Program-made: the position numbers and the translations under genes
Assembly: GCA_032207245.1 (NCBI GenBank)
Contig: CM063509.1
Coordinates: forward strand, 104,640,242-104,704,241
DNA length: 64,000 nt
Reading direction: 5' to 3'
From: Pardosa pseudoannulata
Taxonomy: Eukaryota; Arthropoda; Arachnida; Araneae; Lycosidae
Notes under the pieces: generated by a model
The model's database searches: none
The model's input: only the letters and a program-made list of their open reading frames with translations
What the model was told of the DNA's origin: nothing
Shown here: in pieces, positions 22,076 through 39,059 of the stretch
Layout of the letters: each line of letters opens with the position of its first letter
Position numbering within the stretch: the first letter of the stretch is position 1

Positions 22076-24181
22076 CATATTATATAGATTCCCATGACAT
22101 ACAATCCAATAACTGTACCAAAACTCCTGGATTTTGTTAACCAAACTTGTGAGTTCAAAGGAAAGTTACAACTCTATGTGTTATCCCTTTCCAGGACAAA
22201 GACAGACCCCCCCCCCCCAAAAAAAAAAAAAAACATGTTGTTATAAAGAGGAGAATTAACAGCCGTTTTCAAAAAGCAAAAATGAAGCCACTACTACAAG
22301 ATCAATGACATCTGTTTTACGCAAGTCTAAAATAATTTACATTGCTATTATGAGAATTGGATGAGGATTTAATCAAATGGGGTAAAATAAAGAATATATG
22401 TTTGTATACAACTGTGTTTAATATCAATCCATTTCATATAAAGACAGCAAGTTTATTTTTTAAAAGAAAAGTTAACCATAATAGTTAATCTTTATAAATT
22501 TCTAGTCTAAGATTTATCAACATAAAACAATATTATTACAAATTTCAATAAAAATATATATAAAAGTTAGTGATATTTACTAACTTGAAAATATGAAATA
22601 GTAAGAATTTCAGAATAAATATTTTTAAAAAATTCAAAGTTTTTTCAAATTTAATAAAAAAATATGAGACAACAGTTTAATTTCCTCAAATGCTCCTTAT
22701 TTAAAACATTTCTATCAATGCAACAAATCTATCCTTTCTAAATGCAGTTTATTTATTATATGAATACCCTAATTTCCTGCATATAATCCACAGGTGCGAA
22801 TTTAGTGATACTTTCAGAGAAAAATATCGTATAGACTGAATTTCCACTTAATTTTCATGTGATTCAAGGAAATAAAAGGCAAGTGGAAAAAAGTGTTATA
22901 TCTTCTAATGTAAATTTTAATTTACGCTCTTTTCTTAATGAAAACATTTTCATTAAATTAAAAAAATAATTTAACAAAGTGAAAATTTGGATGGACTTAA
23001 AGAATTTTATATTAACAACATTAAGAATATATTCTAAAAAATTACATTAATTAGTACAGAATGAATGATACAAATAAATTGTTCGAACGCATATTCAAAT
23101 AAAAAAGATGTTAAAATTTAGAATTCTTAAAATGCATTTTTTATTTTAATTTCATATTGTTATTTGTGATCTGTGTTAAAATTTTAAACTGATAGTTCTG
23201 GTGATATCTGATGAGCTGAAAGTGGAAAAACATATGGAGAATGCAGCAAAGTGCTGCCATTCCAGATTATACAAGTATTATTTCTTGTTAGAAATAAACA
23301 AAATTGAAAATATTAATTTAATCAGGAGCTTTTATCAAATCGCTGTGTCCTTCACTAAAAATTATCTTTATCCTGATTAAAGAAAAAAAACTTGTAAATA
23401 TGAGCAGGTGCTGCCATCTATTGTTCTTTAGGAAAGATATTTGTAAATTTTATCATAAAAATAATTTTTAATAACAAATAATATGCGCGGTGTATAATAT
23501 GCATTAGAAGAAAATTTAAAGTTTTTTAACGTATAATCCGCAGATTATACGCAAGAAATTAGGGTAATTGCCAGTTTTTTTCTATTTGTTATTTTGGAGT
23601 AGAGCTTAAGTTGGTACTGTTATGTATAGAGGAATTTATGGTAACACAAAAAGGAACACTTTTGATTTCATACACATATTTGATGCACAACAATGGCTAC
23701 TGATGTAATAGACGTAAGACTAGCATTAACCCTTTTGGATAGTTCCTCTCAACAGAAACTAAATAAGCTCAACCTTCAATTTTAATGACATCGGAGTATT
23801 ATTTCATCAGACTTGATGTCATCAGAGTACCTATTATCAATGGTTATTCAAATTATCTTCTTATACATTTAATTTGTTAGCATAATACTTTTAAATTAAA
23901 GGTAAACTTCTAAGGCAAACACTTACTTCTGATTACAATTAGAAATAACACATTTTGAGAACAAAGTATACCATTATTTTTAAATTTAAGTCACAATTAA
24001 AAACAGTAATTTTTCCCATTTTCTCTAAATGACAAAATATCAGGGTTCTACATGAATGTTAATATTTAAGCAGTCAATGGCCAATTGTAAATTGTCAAAG
24101 CACCAATCAAACAACTTCTACATCAGTAAAACCCATTTTTGGTATAATGAAGGTGATAAATATATCAAAAATATGGAGTTG
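22076..24181. other. Intergenic, nothing recognised; contains SLC35E3 3' end
   Basis: AT-rich sequence with a C-run joined to an A-run near 22207. The SLC35E3 3' UTR must start at 24181 and run leftward, but I see no unambiguous minus-strand polyadenylation signal. Confidence 0.4.
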
Positions 24182-28345
<4,164 letters not shown>

Positions 28346-28719
28346 TTTCGTACAGTCTTACAGTTAAATGTCCAACAATACACAATACTTGAATTTCAAT
28401 TTAGCAGACCGCATAAATTTTGCAATATTGTTGCCAATTCCAGTTACCAAAATAAGTGTAGAATGTGTTACGTATTTTTCTGCCAGCAGACTTTCGAATG
28501 AATTCAGCCGATCCTTTTTCCATTAATGGATCAGTAATTACTGATCTCTGATACATCACTATTTCAATTTCTTATAAGACAACAGTAAGAGTAAACAGCA
28601 TTTTCTACCAGTCTCGGAACAATGAACTTTTATTGTTGCTTTCACTCAAAATCGTACATTCCCAAATATTAAGAACTTTTTAATGCATTTTGAGTACATA
28701 TTAAAATAATACAATTTTG
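28346..28719 (-). promoter_or_regulatory. SLC35E3 5' flank
   Basis: This is the region upstream of the SLC35E3 ATG at 28345 and must contain its 5' UTR and probably its promoter, unless a 5' non-coding exon lies further right. I see no clear TATA box or CpG cluster; the assignment rests on position only. Confidence 0.4.
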
Positions 28720-29922
28720 CAGTGGCGTGCGGTAGGTTTTCATGCATGGTGTGCAGAGAACATGAATTTTCCAATAAATCTTTAATTATTGAGACATCTG
28801 AGTTCTCCATTCTGAAACGGGTTATTTATTATGAATATAAATTTAAAGATTAAAATAAATAAAATATTTACCTACGAGTAGTCTAGTTATAACTATAAAA
28901 ACAGCTAAACTTATGAGAATTCTACTAGCACTGAAGCAAAAATCATGTCTTTTGTTGTATGGTATCATGTAGGCTTTTAAAAAGCAAGCTTCTACGAAAA
29001 ACTTATATGTTCAGCAAACGTAGCAAGACATGGTTCCCGCAGCTGCGGTGCCTCATCCGGATGCTCATTGGTGCTGACAAACCGAACGCCCATTCCACGT
29101 GCAGAGGATTTCACTGCACGCTGGCACAATAGAGCGAACTGTTTCTTGTTCGGTCAGTGGATTAAATTATATTTATTAATTGTTTTTAACATTTGAAAAT
29201 CATATATTCTGCGAAAAACAGCTTAACAATTTTTAAAAACAAAACCAGGGATATGGCGTTACATAATATAACTTATATACTGCCTAAACGACACAATGAA
29301 GGGTAAAATTTGGACTGTTCTGTTAAAATTCGTTTCTTTAAAACAAAACCTCATTGTGTTTCAGCTAATTACTTCAATAAATATAATACATCACCAAAAT
29401 TAAATTAACATTATTTAAAACATTTTACTTTATATCGATGAAATACTTCTTTTATATTTCCAAGAAAACAAAATCTTACAGTATATAAATTTAAACATTA
29501 ACCGTCTGCAAAATCGTATAGCCAGTTAATCAGTTAAAAAACCAAAAAAAGAAAAAGAAAAATACAATACTTAATAAACCGTACCTTTGGATGATTCTGA
29601 ATGCCAAGTGCAGGAAAAATTGATGCACTTGCCTCAGTGCCATTGTATGCTGTTCTTCTTCAGTAGTCCATACATATAAAGCGTGATTTTCAATTTAGTG
29701 CGCAGTGCGTACACATCAAAAGTTCCTATGTTCGTTCGTTTGCGCGCTACGTGGTGCAGCACCTAGTACCGCACGCACTGCGGAAATACAAGCAAGCAAA
29801 TCAACATATTTGATTATATACCATGTAAAGATAGGTAGACATAGGTGCAGAAAATTATTGTCCCTCATAATTTTGACAGGGAGTGCAGTGCACACCCTGC
29901 ACATATGGACCGCACGCCACTG
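28720..29922. mobile_element. TIR DNA transposon, superfamily unassigned
   Basis: The left end CAGTGGCGTGCGGTAGG is mirrored at the right, where the minus strand reads CAGTGGCGTGCGGTCC. The similarity continues inward around GGTGTGCA. The 1203-bp unit is more G+C- and CpG-rich than its surroundings at both ends. I found no convincing transposase frame and no clean target duplication. CAGTGGCG ends occur in several hAT-like and related groups, so the superfamily is left open. It sits directly upstream of SLC35E3. Confidence 0.7.
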
Positions 29923-31115
29923 AGTAATACCTTTAATAATCAAACACTTAAAATTAAACGCATTTATCATAGCATCAGAATAAATTTAAACGGTTGGATG
30001 GGTGGGATGAAACACCATGAAGGAAGCGGTATCCAGTAAAACCTATTTAAACCATTAAATTTGATCTGGCTGTCAAGAGTGTTTTTTTAATGACCTGTAA
30101 AAACCTGGGTTAATATACTTCAATTGTCATTGGTTTTTTTTATTTCTTTGAACAAAGTAAAAAGAACCATTGCAATCAAGATAAGTTTTGGAACAAAAAC
30201 TTGAACAAAAATATTATTTTGACCAGGACTGCCTGAATTTTGAACATTTTATGTCTGCATGTGCGTACAAGGAAACTTTAACCCCAATTCCCCATTTTGA
30301 ACATTCTACAACTCATTACAACTCTCTTGAAGCGGGTACATCGTGATCATGATGGCCCCGGCATGATACATCTTTCTGTTTAATTTAATTGTCTTTGTAT
30401 TACAATGTATTAAATAGTTTAGTTACACTAAAAAAAGCTTTTACAACTATATAAACTTATTAATATGACATGTATTTATTACATGGCATTTATATAATTC
30501 TCTTGCAAATATTCAAACTTTTATGATACATTCATCCAGGAATTTGTTTTGACTGTAAAATGTTTTGTATTGAGGGTTATGCTGTTGACGTCACAAACAC
30601 GTAATTCAGGAATTTTGCTTTATCCACCTGCTCGCAATAGCTCATTTTCCCATAGGAAAGTCTGAGTGAATGGTAAGTGTTTGGTCGAAGTTCTAATTTC
30701 ATATCTTAATATTTTACCTTGCACATAAATTGAAATGTCTTCTTGCATTTTTGATCAACAGTTACCAATGTGAGAATAAATTGTAATACTAAATGGCGTG
30801 TAATTTAATTCTAAAAATTAATTGACTTTCAAGGAAAGATTAAAAAAAAAAGTAAATATCATATTTAAGTAAAAATGACAGAAATTTCTTTCATGTAGTA
30901 TATAATATTTCTTCAAATGCTTTTATGAATACAATTGTATAGTTAAAAATTAAATTATGCCAAAAATTCACAATTCTAATTTTTTCGTCATTGTTTTGGC
31001 ATTTCATCTTCACTATTAAGAAATGTTTTTTGACACTCAAAATGTTACTGAAAAACAAAACAAATTCACTTAAATTATTAGAAATTATGATATCTATATA
31101 TCTGATATGTGATAT
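29923..31115. other. Intergenic; one promoter-like stretch
   Basis: Mostly AT-rich DNA without genes, except for the CRE and splice-donor combination at 30586-30672 listed separately. Confidence 0.4.
30586..30672 (+). promoter_or_regulatory. Candidate promoter: consensus CRE followed by a splice donor
   Basis: A perfect palindromic cAMP-response element, TGACGTCA (30586-30593), lies about 80 bp before a strong donor ATG/GTAAGT at 30673. The stretch between is less AT-rich than its neighbourhood. This arrangement fits a short first exon of a plus-strand transcript, but I found no downstream exon to attach, so it could be a non-coding RNA or chance. Confidence 0.3.
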
Positions 31116-31475
<360 letters not shown>

Positions 31476-31636
31476 GTGTATCACATATATTACGTATGTT
31501 ATACGATTTTAAAAAAACTCATAATAAGAAAATGAGACCCCCGCTTGCGTAACCTTTTATAATGCCATAAAGCACAGAGATATTTCACAGGAAGTTTATG
31601 ACTACTCAAGCGAGAAATCTCATTATTTTGACATGT

Positions 31637-32190
31637 ATGTCAACACATTTATATTTACAAATGAAAATGGCGCTAGTGTTGCTTTTAAATGAAACAATGA
31701 TTTAATAAACTTATTATTATCAAGAAAGACTGTTTCACATTCGCCTTAACACTGGAAAACGACATATATATGTAATATATCAAAATTATTTAACTTTAAT
31801 ATTTCCTTAAAAACCTCCTCTCACCCATTGTAATTCATTTAAATCTTTTTCCCATCCTCTAAATAGTTTAATCAAAGGAGTATTTTCCACCTAACATTAC
31901 TTTCTGTCCTAAAACTGTAAACTTTCTGTCTATTCAGCACGTTTCCCAGCTGTCGGCGGCAAATGGTTTCACGTTTTGCTGGTCTTGCATTTAATTTGCT
32001 TATTCAGTTGTTTATTTACCGTGGGAAAATTCTTTCTGTCATCGCTCTTGGGTGCACCTCTGTTCGATCAGAGTGAACTCTGTGGCTTTTTTTTGTCTGT
32101 CGTGAAGTAGAAAAGATGTGCGTTGTAGCCGCTCTGGAATAAAGTTTCAACTAGACTATTGACGTTCTCTTCAATGTCAGCCCGACTGCA
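31637..32190 (+). repeat. Possible LTR-like segment
   Basis: This block is less AT-rich than its surroundings (for example CAGCTGTCGGCGGC near 31950). It ends with an AATAAA at 32138-32143, followed by TCAACTAGACTATTGACG and a short pyrimidine-rich stretch, an order reminiscent of the R-U5 part of an LTR. I could not define a TG...CA boundary or a target duplication, so this is a suggestion only. Confidence 0.25.
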
Positions 32191-32250
32191 TTTTTATTAC
32201 TGCTAGTTGTTGAGCTTTCTCCTTGTCAAGGTGTTTCATAAAAAATGTAT

Positions 32251-32712
<462 letters not shown>

Positions 32713-33007
32713 TATTTTTCATAGATCAGGTGTTTGGAGTTATCAGCAATTTAAGAAAATGGGAAAATACTCAAAATTTTATTATTGCTTTAAAAGTATG
32801 TCTGTTGAAAATCATAATGAAGATATTCTTTAAAACACTACTTATATATATTTAACATTTTATTCACGCATTGATTATAAAAAAGTAATTCACAGTTGTA
32901 TTCATTCCTCTTTATGACTTTAAACATACAGCAAAATTACTGAAAACCATTTCAAATAACATAACAGCCATTTTCCTGTAAATATAGCAATGTTTTTGAT
33001 ATCAGAC

Positions 33008-33061
33008 CAGCTTAACGTCCTTCACGTGTTATTACTAACACACATGAAGGACGTTAAGCTG
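33008..33061. repeat. Short perfect hairpin (17-bp stem)
   Basis: CAGCTTAACGTCCTTCA at 33008-33024 is exactly complementary to 33045-33061. Between them GTGTTA and TAACAC can pair as an inner stem around a TTAC loop, with a one-by-three asymmetric bulge. The total is 54 nt, somewhat short for a microRNA precursor. No poly-U or other transcription signal identifies an RNA gene. Confidence 0.8.
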
Positions 33062-33069
33062 CGTCAGTA

Positions 33070-34130
33070 CTTTCAAACATTAAATATTATTTTCTGTCTA
33101 GCATATAGCCCGCCATATGACGGGATTACTAAAATATTCAATATTCCAGAATTGTAAAGTACCCTATGAGGCAGACAAAAAAAATTTTTTTTCTCTAGAA
33201 TTATCTGATACACGCTCAGTAATTTGTTTATCTTCATACTCCTCTAAAGTCTCCCGATACTGTGAATGCAGTTTAGAAACATGTTGAATTCATTTAGTCA
33301 AACCGTGTGGTTATGTATAAAAAACAAACGCACAAACGAATAAACTTTTTTAATTTTCAAAGATATATAACTTAAACGTTAGATATTTATTAGTCCGTGA
33401 AATAGACTCCTAGACTTTTATAAAAAGAATTTGTTGTTAAAACCGGTGATTAAATTTTCGTTGCAACAAAAAATAATCGATGATTAAATTTAAAATTATA
33501 ACATATGTACCTAATCTATTATTTAAACCAACTATAAAAGACAATTATTTACGTAATATCTAAGTTCAGTGATAAAAAGTATGAAAATAATGCAGACGAT
33601 ATTTAAATAACTTAAAATAAGAAATGATCAAATGAGATGGTTGAAGGAATGACGTCATAATGCTAGAAAAAATGTTTTTTTACCTATTTATTATGTGATA
33701 AATTGATAAATTTAACCGCGTGTTCTTAACCGGGGAAAATAGGGCTTGAAATAATGGCATTAAGGGGGAAGGGGAAATGGGAGGACGGGGTGGATTTCGA
33801 ACGTTTTCAAACTCGCTTTGAAATTTGCTAACCCTAACTGATTAAGAATCTAATATGGATGCTCCTGTCCATTCCAGGTGAAACCGCTTCATAAATTCGA
33901 GGACAGACGGGCTATTATTATATAGGGGATAATGCGTTAAAAATTATAAAGTTAATTCGATACAAATGCTGGAAAAACAACAACGTTATTTAAAAAAAAA
34001 TAATATATATAATTTAAGCGTCTATAATAACCGGTATCTTATCACTTTATTTTAACTTAAAATCAAATTTACCTTATAACCGAACTTAAGCGAAATACAT
34101 TGAAAGGAAGCTCGTGATGGACTCGTTGAT
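33070..34130. other. Intergenic, probably old repeat
   Basis: No gene. The motif ATATAGCCCG near 33103 and CGGGCTATTATTATATAGG near 33909 are in opposite orientation and may be remnants of terminal repeats of one unknown element, but the match is short. Confidence 0.35.
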
Positions 34131-34265
34131 GGTTTAGTTTGGATCACTACGGTATACTCTTTTGCAGCACGAGGGCTAATGAGACCAGGACCTGCTGCTT
34201 AAAGCCAATTCCGAACGGATACCAACATCCATGCAACAGCTGGATTCAAACCCATGCACTCCGTG
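34131..34265 (-). repeat. SINE-A copy, truncated
   Basis: Minus-oriented SINE-A body: GGTTTAGTTTGGATCACTAC, CACGAGGGCTAATGAGACC, AAAGCCAATTCCGAACGG, then the B-box end TTCAAACCCATGCACTCCG. The A-box end is lost. Confidence 0.8.
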
Positions 34266-34608
34266 TAAAAATAATGTTACGTTGGCCTAGTGTTTGTTAA
34301 ACAAATTAGTCTTCTTAGAATTGGATTTTTAAATCTTATACAAATCATATACTAATACATTTTATTTATGATAAATATGTTTTCTGGTAAATTAAGTAAT
34401 AGATTAAACTATAACCAGACACAGAAGTAAAATATTACACCCCCGCACACACACATACATAAACACTCACAAATGTTGTAAGAATGCGTTCTTGCAACAC
34501 TATGCTTATGCAAATCAATCAACACTCTTTCGAAGATCAAAGCTTATAATTCAGCAAATCATCTCTTCTTTTTTACCTCCATGATGATCAAAAATGCCGA
34601 CTATAGTA

Positions 34609-34764
34609 GCAGTAGCGTAAGCAGAATTTTTTTTCAATGGGGGGGGGAGGTTCATAATTCTAAAAAATAATAGTCCACATAATTTCTACTAAAATTTTTA
34701 TTTTTGCTTCTTTGCCTAAGCTCAAGGGGGGTGTTTAAACCTCTAATCCCCCCTTTGCGTGTGC
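34609..34764. mobile_element. Short hAT-like MITE
   Basis: Left end CAGTAGCGTAAGCAGAA and right end (minus strand) CAGGGGCACACGCAAAG are similar at roughly two-thirds of positions. Homopolymeric G and C runs lie just inside. The flanking octamers TATAGTAG and CATAATAG agree at six of eight bases, suggesting a decayed hAT-style duplication. There is no coding capacity. Boundaries are uncertain. Confidence 0.45.
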
Positions 34765-34889
34765 CCCTGCATAATAGAATACTCTCTTGGCAGCTGAAAC
34801 ACGAAATACAACCAATAATGAAAGTTTGACGAGAAATCTTTTTAATTTATTTAAAATTTTTTTTTGCTGCTTTGAATTCAAACTACCAT

Positions 34890-37135
34890 AGTGGAAATTT
34901 TCAACTCAGAAGATATTATTTCCAAACCTGGTAGGATAATTGATAATTGGAATTTCGGGGTACTCCAAAACACAATAACCACCATTAATGAATTGTTCGA
35001 AAAAAAAAATGTTGCCTTAATGGCATATCGCATACAGCTGTGGCGTTCATCAAGGGTCCTATTCGAGCCCACTGCTGAGGATCATAGTGACAAATACTCT
35101 CCTGCGACAGATTAGGGAAAACACTGAACGTTGCTAAGGATAAGTTCGTCGCCTTTGCGGATAACTTCTTGTTTGTCCTCGAAGCCCAGATTGGGAAGAG
35201 GTGATTACTAAGGTAAATTGAGCAGAACTACTCATGTCAGATTGAGGACGAGAGCATCATCTCACCCTTAGTGTTGACAAGACTCAATTCCTAATCATCT
35301 CAAAGGGGATTACTTCTTCACGCTACACTCTGAAATTTGATATGAACAGTGGATCTTTACGAAATTCTAGTCATATTTCTTATCTCGGTGTCATCTTCGA
35401 TCATAATCTGACGCTCACTGCACACCTGGACTTTGTACGTAACAAGGTTCACAAGGTTATTAAGAAGCTCACCTGTGTACTAGACCAACTTGGGGACATA
35501 GTGGAAAGACCATAAAGTACAGTGTTATTTTGGAGAAAATTATGCTCTATGGATGCGAAGTCTGGTACAGGAATACTGTGAAGCAGGATCTGACACTGCC
35601 ACAGATCCAGCGTTCGTGTATGTTGCTAGTTACTAAGGCATACAGAGCGGCCTTTTCGGAGGCCCTGCTCGTGCTAGCAGGCACTCTGCATATCGAAATT
35701 TTCGCTGTTATCAGACAGGTCATTTACCGATGTAAAAGAGGTGTGCCCGACATTGATCTGTTCGGGCGAACCTTCTCCAGGCACGATATGTACTGCCAGA
35801 GTGGCTACACGGTGAACCCGTGTAATCTTGTATCCATCGACTCCGACAAAATCCCACTAACTGACAGGGGATGGGAAATATTCACAGATAGCTCTAAAAT
35901 GCAGGACTCGGACTTCTGAGTAGGAGCTACATTTGTGGTGTACGAGAATCGATCTCTTGTTCACTTTGGAATCTTCCAGCTGGCCGATCACAACTGGGTA
36001 TTTAACGCGGAGCTCTTTGCTATCCACCAGTCCCTTCTTTGGGTTCTACGGAATATCTCCAATGGCAAAAAGCTGAGTCTGAACTGGGATAGTTTATCTT
36101 CCCTCTTGGTGCTCAGCAATGTCTCCAGCTATCATCCGTGCGTTATTCTCATTAAAGACACCTATAGTCTACTCATCGACTCCAAGGGTCTTAGGATGAA
36201 GTTCAGCCGATTGGCTGCCCACCAGGACATCTCTGGCAATGATGAGGCAGATCTTCTCGTGAAGACTGGGACTCATAAACCAGAGATGGATGCCACTATG
36301 GGCCTTTCATGGTCTACTGTCGGGGGGATTCTTGAAGAAGGCGGCCACTGAGGCTTGGCAAGAAAGATAGAGGGACTTCGTCAAAGGAAAGTTCACCTTC
36401 TCACTCTTTCCGAGAGTGTCACCGAAGAGATGCGAAACAGATTTCTATCTGAATCAAATCATCACTGTCCATGGGATCATCCCTCACTTCCAACTTAAAA
36501 TGTTCGGTCCGAGCGGACTCTGCCCGTTCGATGGTGAACAGGGAACCATCGACCACCTGGTTCTTCATTGTGAACGCGTCAGTGATTAGCGGAGGGATTT
36601 CTTCCTGGTGGGGTTCCAACTTGTCGGATCCCGAAATCTTCGGGAACTCGCTGTGATTCCTCGAGTTCTTGTAGTGGTGTGGAATATGATCGTCCTGTTG
36701 TTCGAAGAAATCGATCTCTGAACATTGGAATGTTCCCTGTATCCAGTGGAGATCGATTCTAAGTAAGAGCTCCTTTGTTCAGGCAGTACACAACTACGCA
36801 ATCTTTCTGTCGCGGATTAGTTCGAGAGCGTATGGTTACTGCCCTGTTCGGCTTCCGTGACTTGTCATGGTTATTCTAGTTTGGCTTTATCGGAGCATCC
36901 TTCTTGGGACACCGACCTCTGCTTGTGAGCGGATGTTGTACCATGTTGTTTGGTTTGTCTCTTTTTCTCCCTTGGTTGCGTTCACTCTTTACGAACTTTC
37001 CTCTCGATGATTACTGTTTCTTTGGGGTTGCCGTCTCAACGGTGTTCGGTATGGAGTGCCCATGTGTCTTCGAAAGAGTCTACGGCCGTATTCTTATTTA
37101 CTTGTCTTAATGGCATCTTGATGCTTATTATGTAA
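34890..37135 (+). pseudogene. Decayed non-LTR retrotransposon (RT, RNase H, C-terminal region)
   Basis: Pieces in several plus frames follow the order of a non-LTR element ORF2. A reverse-transcriptase motif near 35147 reads FVAFADNFLFVL, with Asn where the catalytic second Asp of F/YADD belongs. The palm end SYLGVIFDHNLTLTAHLDFV lies near 35380. An RNase H domain (35870-36280) has IFTDSSKM, NAELFAI and HQDISGNDEADLLV, carrying recognisable catalytic-type Asp/Glu positions. A C-terminal part includes ITVHGIIPHF and TIDHLVLHCER (36455-36575). Stops and shifts separate the pieces (for example TGA at 35917). An RNase H after the RT places it near the I/R1/LOA-type clades. The endonuclease end is missing and the element is dead. 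Bases here are clearly less AT-rich than the surroundings. Confidence 0.85.
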
Positions 37136-37886
37136 CTCTCCAACACACTTCTTTACCACAGAATATCACCTGAAATTTTACCCGAGATTGAAAATAAATG
37201 AAATATTTGATTACAAATTCTAGGTTGGTTGCAAGTGCTAAACTCAATTTTTTTAACACAAAAGCTAATTAAATTGGTACCCGCAGTTTAAGTTAGCTGT
37301 GTGCCAGGGCTATAGTCAGATGGGAGTGACTGACAGGCTAAAGCCCTCACTCCCCTGAAATTGTGGAGTTTAATGCATTTATTTGCATTTTAACTTTAAA
37401 ATAAAATTACACTTTCAAATAAAAAATGTTTCTAAACTTCATACTTAATTTTTAAATTTTCTCTGATTTTTTAATATTAATACTTTTGCTCCAAGTTTTT
37501 TTTACACATTTAATGAAACATACTACACAATATTATGCCTAAAATTTCACATATATAAATATATAATATTAACAGGCATCATATTTATTCAGAAATTATT
37601 GAAAAGAAATAGGCCTTGAAATATGTTGTTTTGTCCTGAAAATCCACTGATTTTCATCCACTGTGATGCATTCATAGTATTTCATCTTAACAACAAGAAA
37701 CATCCTTATTGTTAATGATGAAAACAAACAATCAAGAGACTCATTAAGTTGCAATAACTTTGTGTTAAAGTTGCTCAAATGATGCTAAATACAGCAAAAA
37801 GTTTTAAATATATTGTAAGGCAAGGCATTTCCAGTATCCAGGAAAAAAAGTCTAAGAATTTTAAGAAATTTTTTATTAAATATTAT
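37136..37886. other. Spacer between two retroelements
   Basis: AT-rich, no gene. 37223-37313 is a poorly preserved SINE-A tail (GGTTGGTTGCAAGTGCTAAA, then AAAGCTAATTAAATTGGTAC and CCCGCAGTTTAAG). Confidence 0.4.
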
Positions 37887-38099
37887 TGTAGAAGGAAATT
37901 TATGCCAACCTTTGATCTGTAATAAATATTTAGTCTTTAAATAAATAAAATTGGATGACACAATGACTCAAAAGAATTACAAAACTCTTTTACCATCTAT
38001 CTGGATATGCAACAAAACTGTGTTGCCACACCAGTAGAAGAAAGTATCAACGCATGGCAATTAAAAATAAGATGAAGAGAAAACATAGAGAACTCTACA
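37887..38099 (-). repeat. 3' LTR of the gypsy element
   Basis: 213 bp, a direct repeat of 40726-40944. Shared stretches include AATAAATAAAATTGGATGA and CACACCAGTAGA. Being left-most, it is the 3' LTR of this minus-oriented element. Confidence 0.85.
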
Positions 38100-38179
38100 C
38101 AGAGAACCAAAGGTAAAGTTTCTACCCAAGATTTACTTTGTTGTAAATGACATTTCAAGCTTACCTTTATAGTTCTGTG

Positions 38180-38801
38180 TTATCGCTCAAGCAAATCATT
38201 CGATTGTGGATGGTATGCTGCTGTTCTGGATTTTCGAAAACCGAAGTTTTTGCTCAAAGAGGAGAATAGCTGACTTTCAAATTGACGTCCTTGATCGAAC
38301 GTAACATGTTGTGGTACCCCAAAATGAGAAATCCAGGTTGAGATCATGCCTCTTGCAACTGTTTCTGCTGATGGATCCGCCATTGTAGTATGAGTCGCCT
38401 GTGACGGAAACCGCAACGAACTGACATGCGAGAACACAGGAGTGATCAAGCGCGCGATGTAACGTAACTATGTATAGGATGTATCTTCTGTATTGTGGCC
38501 ACGTAGAACTGTAATTAAATGGATGCGTGCTAATACAAACTAGCCTGTTTATTTATGTCTCCCTCATTCGACATGCACTATACTATTCTAAAATAGAATA
38601 GAGTAACATCACAACCATAGGGAGAGCTTCCACCCCTCTTGTAAAACGATCAATCATTGTTAGTACGTATCTGAAACTTTGACATGATAGCAATGGTCCA
38701 ACAATGTCAATATGAACATGTTGCAAATGATCAGGTGGGACCTTGAAACCCATAAGAGCTGACTTGGTATGTGTCTGAATCTTAGATTTTTGACATTCCA
38801 A
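38180..38801 (-). pseudogene. Gypsy integrase, interrupted
   Basis: 38801-38623 encodes the start of the catalytic core, with HVHIDIVGPL (first catalytic-type Asp) and RYVLTMIDRFTRGVEALP. 38380-38180 continues with ADPSAETVARGMISTW, HFGVPQHVTFDQGRQFESQL (second Asp) and AAYHPQSNDLLER (the P-Q-x-N-x-x-x-E active-site region; Leu-Leu-Glu fits the catalytic Glu). A 231-bp insertion separates the two parts at a codon where the family has no gap. The zinc-binding N-terminus is poorly preserved. Confidence 0.85.
38384..38614. mobile_element. Solo LTR nested in the gypsy integrase
   Basis: The segment begins TGTAGTATGAG and ends CATCACAA. It is flanked by CCAT at 38380-38383 and 38615-38618, a 4-bp target duplication (5 bp with one mismatch). 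Taking out the segment with one CCAT brings the two integrase parts back into one frame, which fixes the boundaries. Size (231 bp), TG start and CpG content fit a small LTR. Which strand it reads from is not clear. Confidence 0.7.
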
Positions 38802-39059
38802 ACACCTATTACCATAACCCTTACACCATAACTGACAATCTTTTTTGATATTTGGCCATATAAATCATTTAGTAGATTTTCTTCTGCTCTTGATTCCTGT
38901 ATGAGATAGGGTATGAATAGAAGAAAATAATTGTCGATGAAAGTTTGAAGGGATGTAAGGTTGGTTACTGTTAGTGGAGACGGTACAATAAACCGATTTG
39001 TCAGTGTCCGTAATAGGAATCTGAACCATACTCAGCCTTGGATTATTTTTTAAATTGTT

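Noticed and set aside
22200..22240. C-run/A-run at 22207 similar to the one at 50460, as a shared element end
   Set aside because: After the homopolymers only a short stretch (ATAAAGAGGA) agrees, which is too little to define a repeat.
36419..36801. Minus-strand frames of 66 and 71 codons
   Set aside because: They are antisense shadows of the C-terminal region of the plus-strand non-LTR element.
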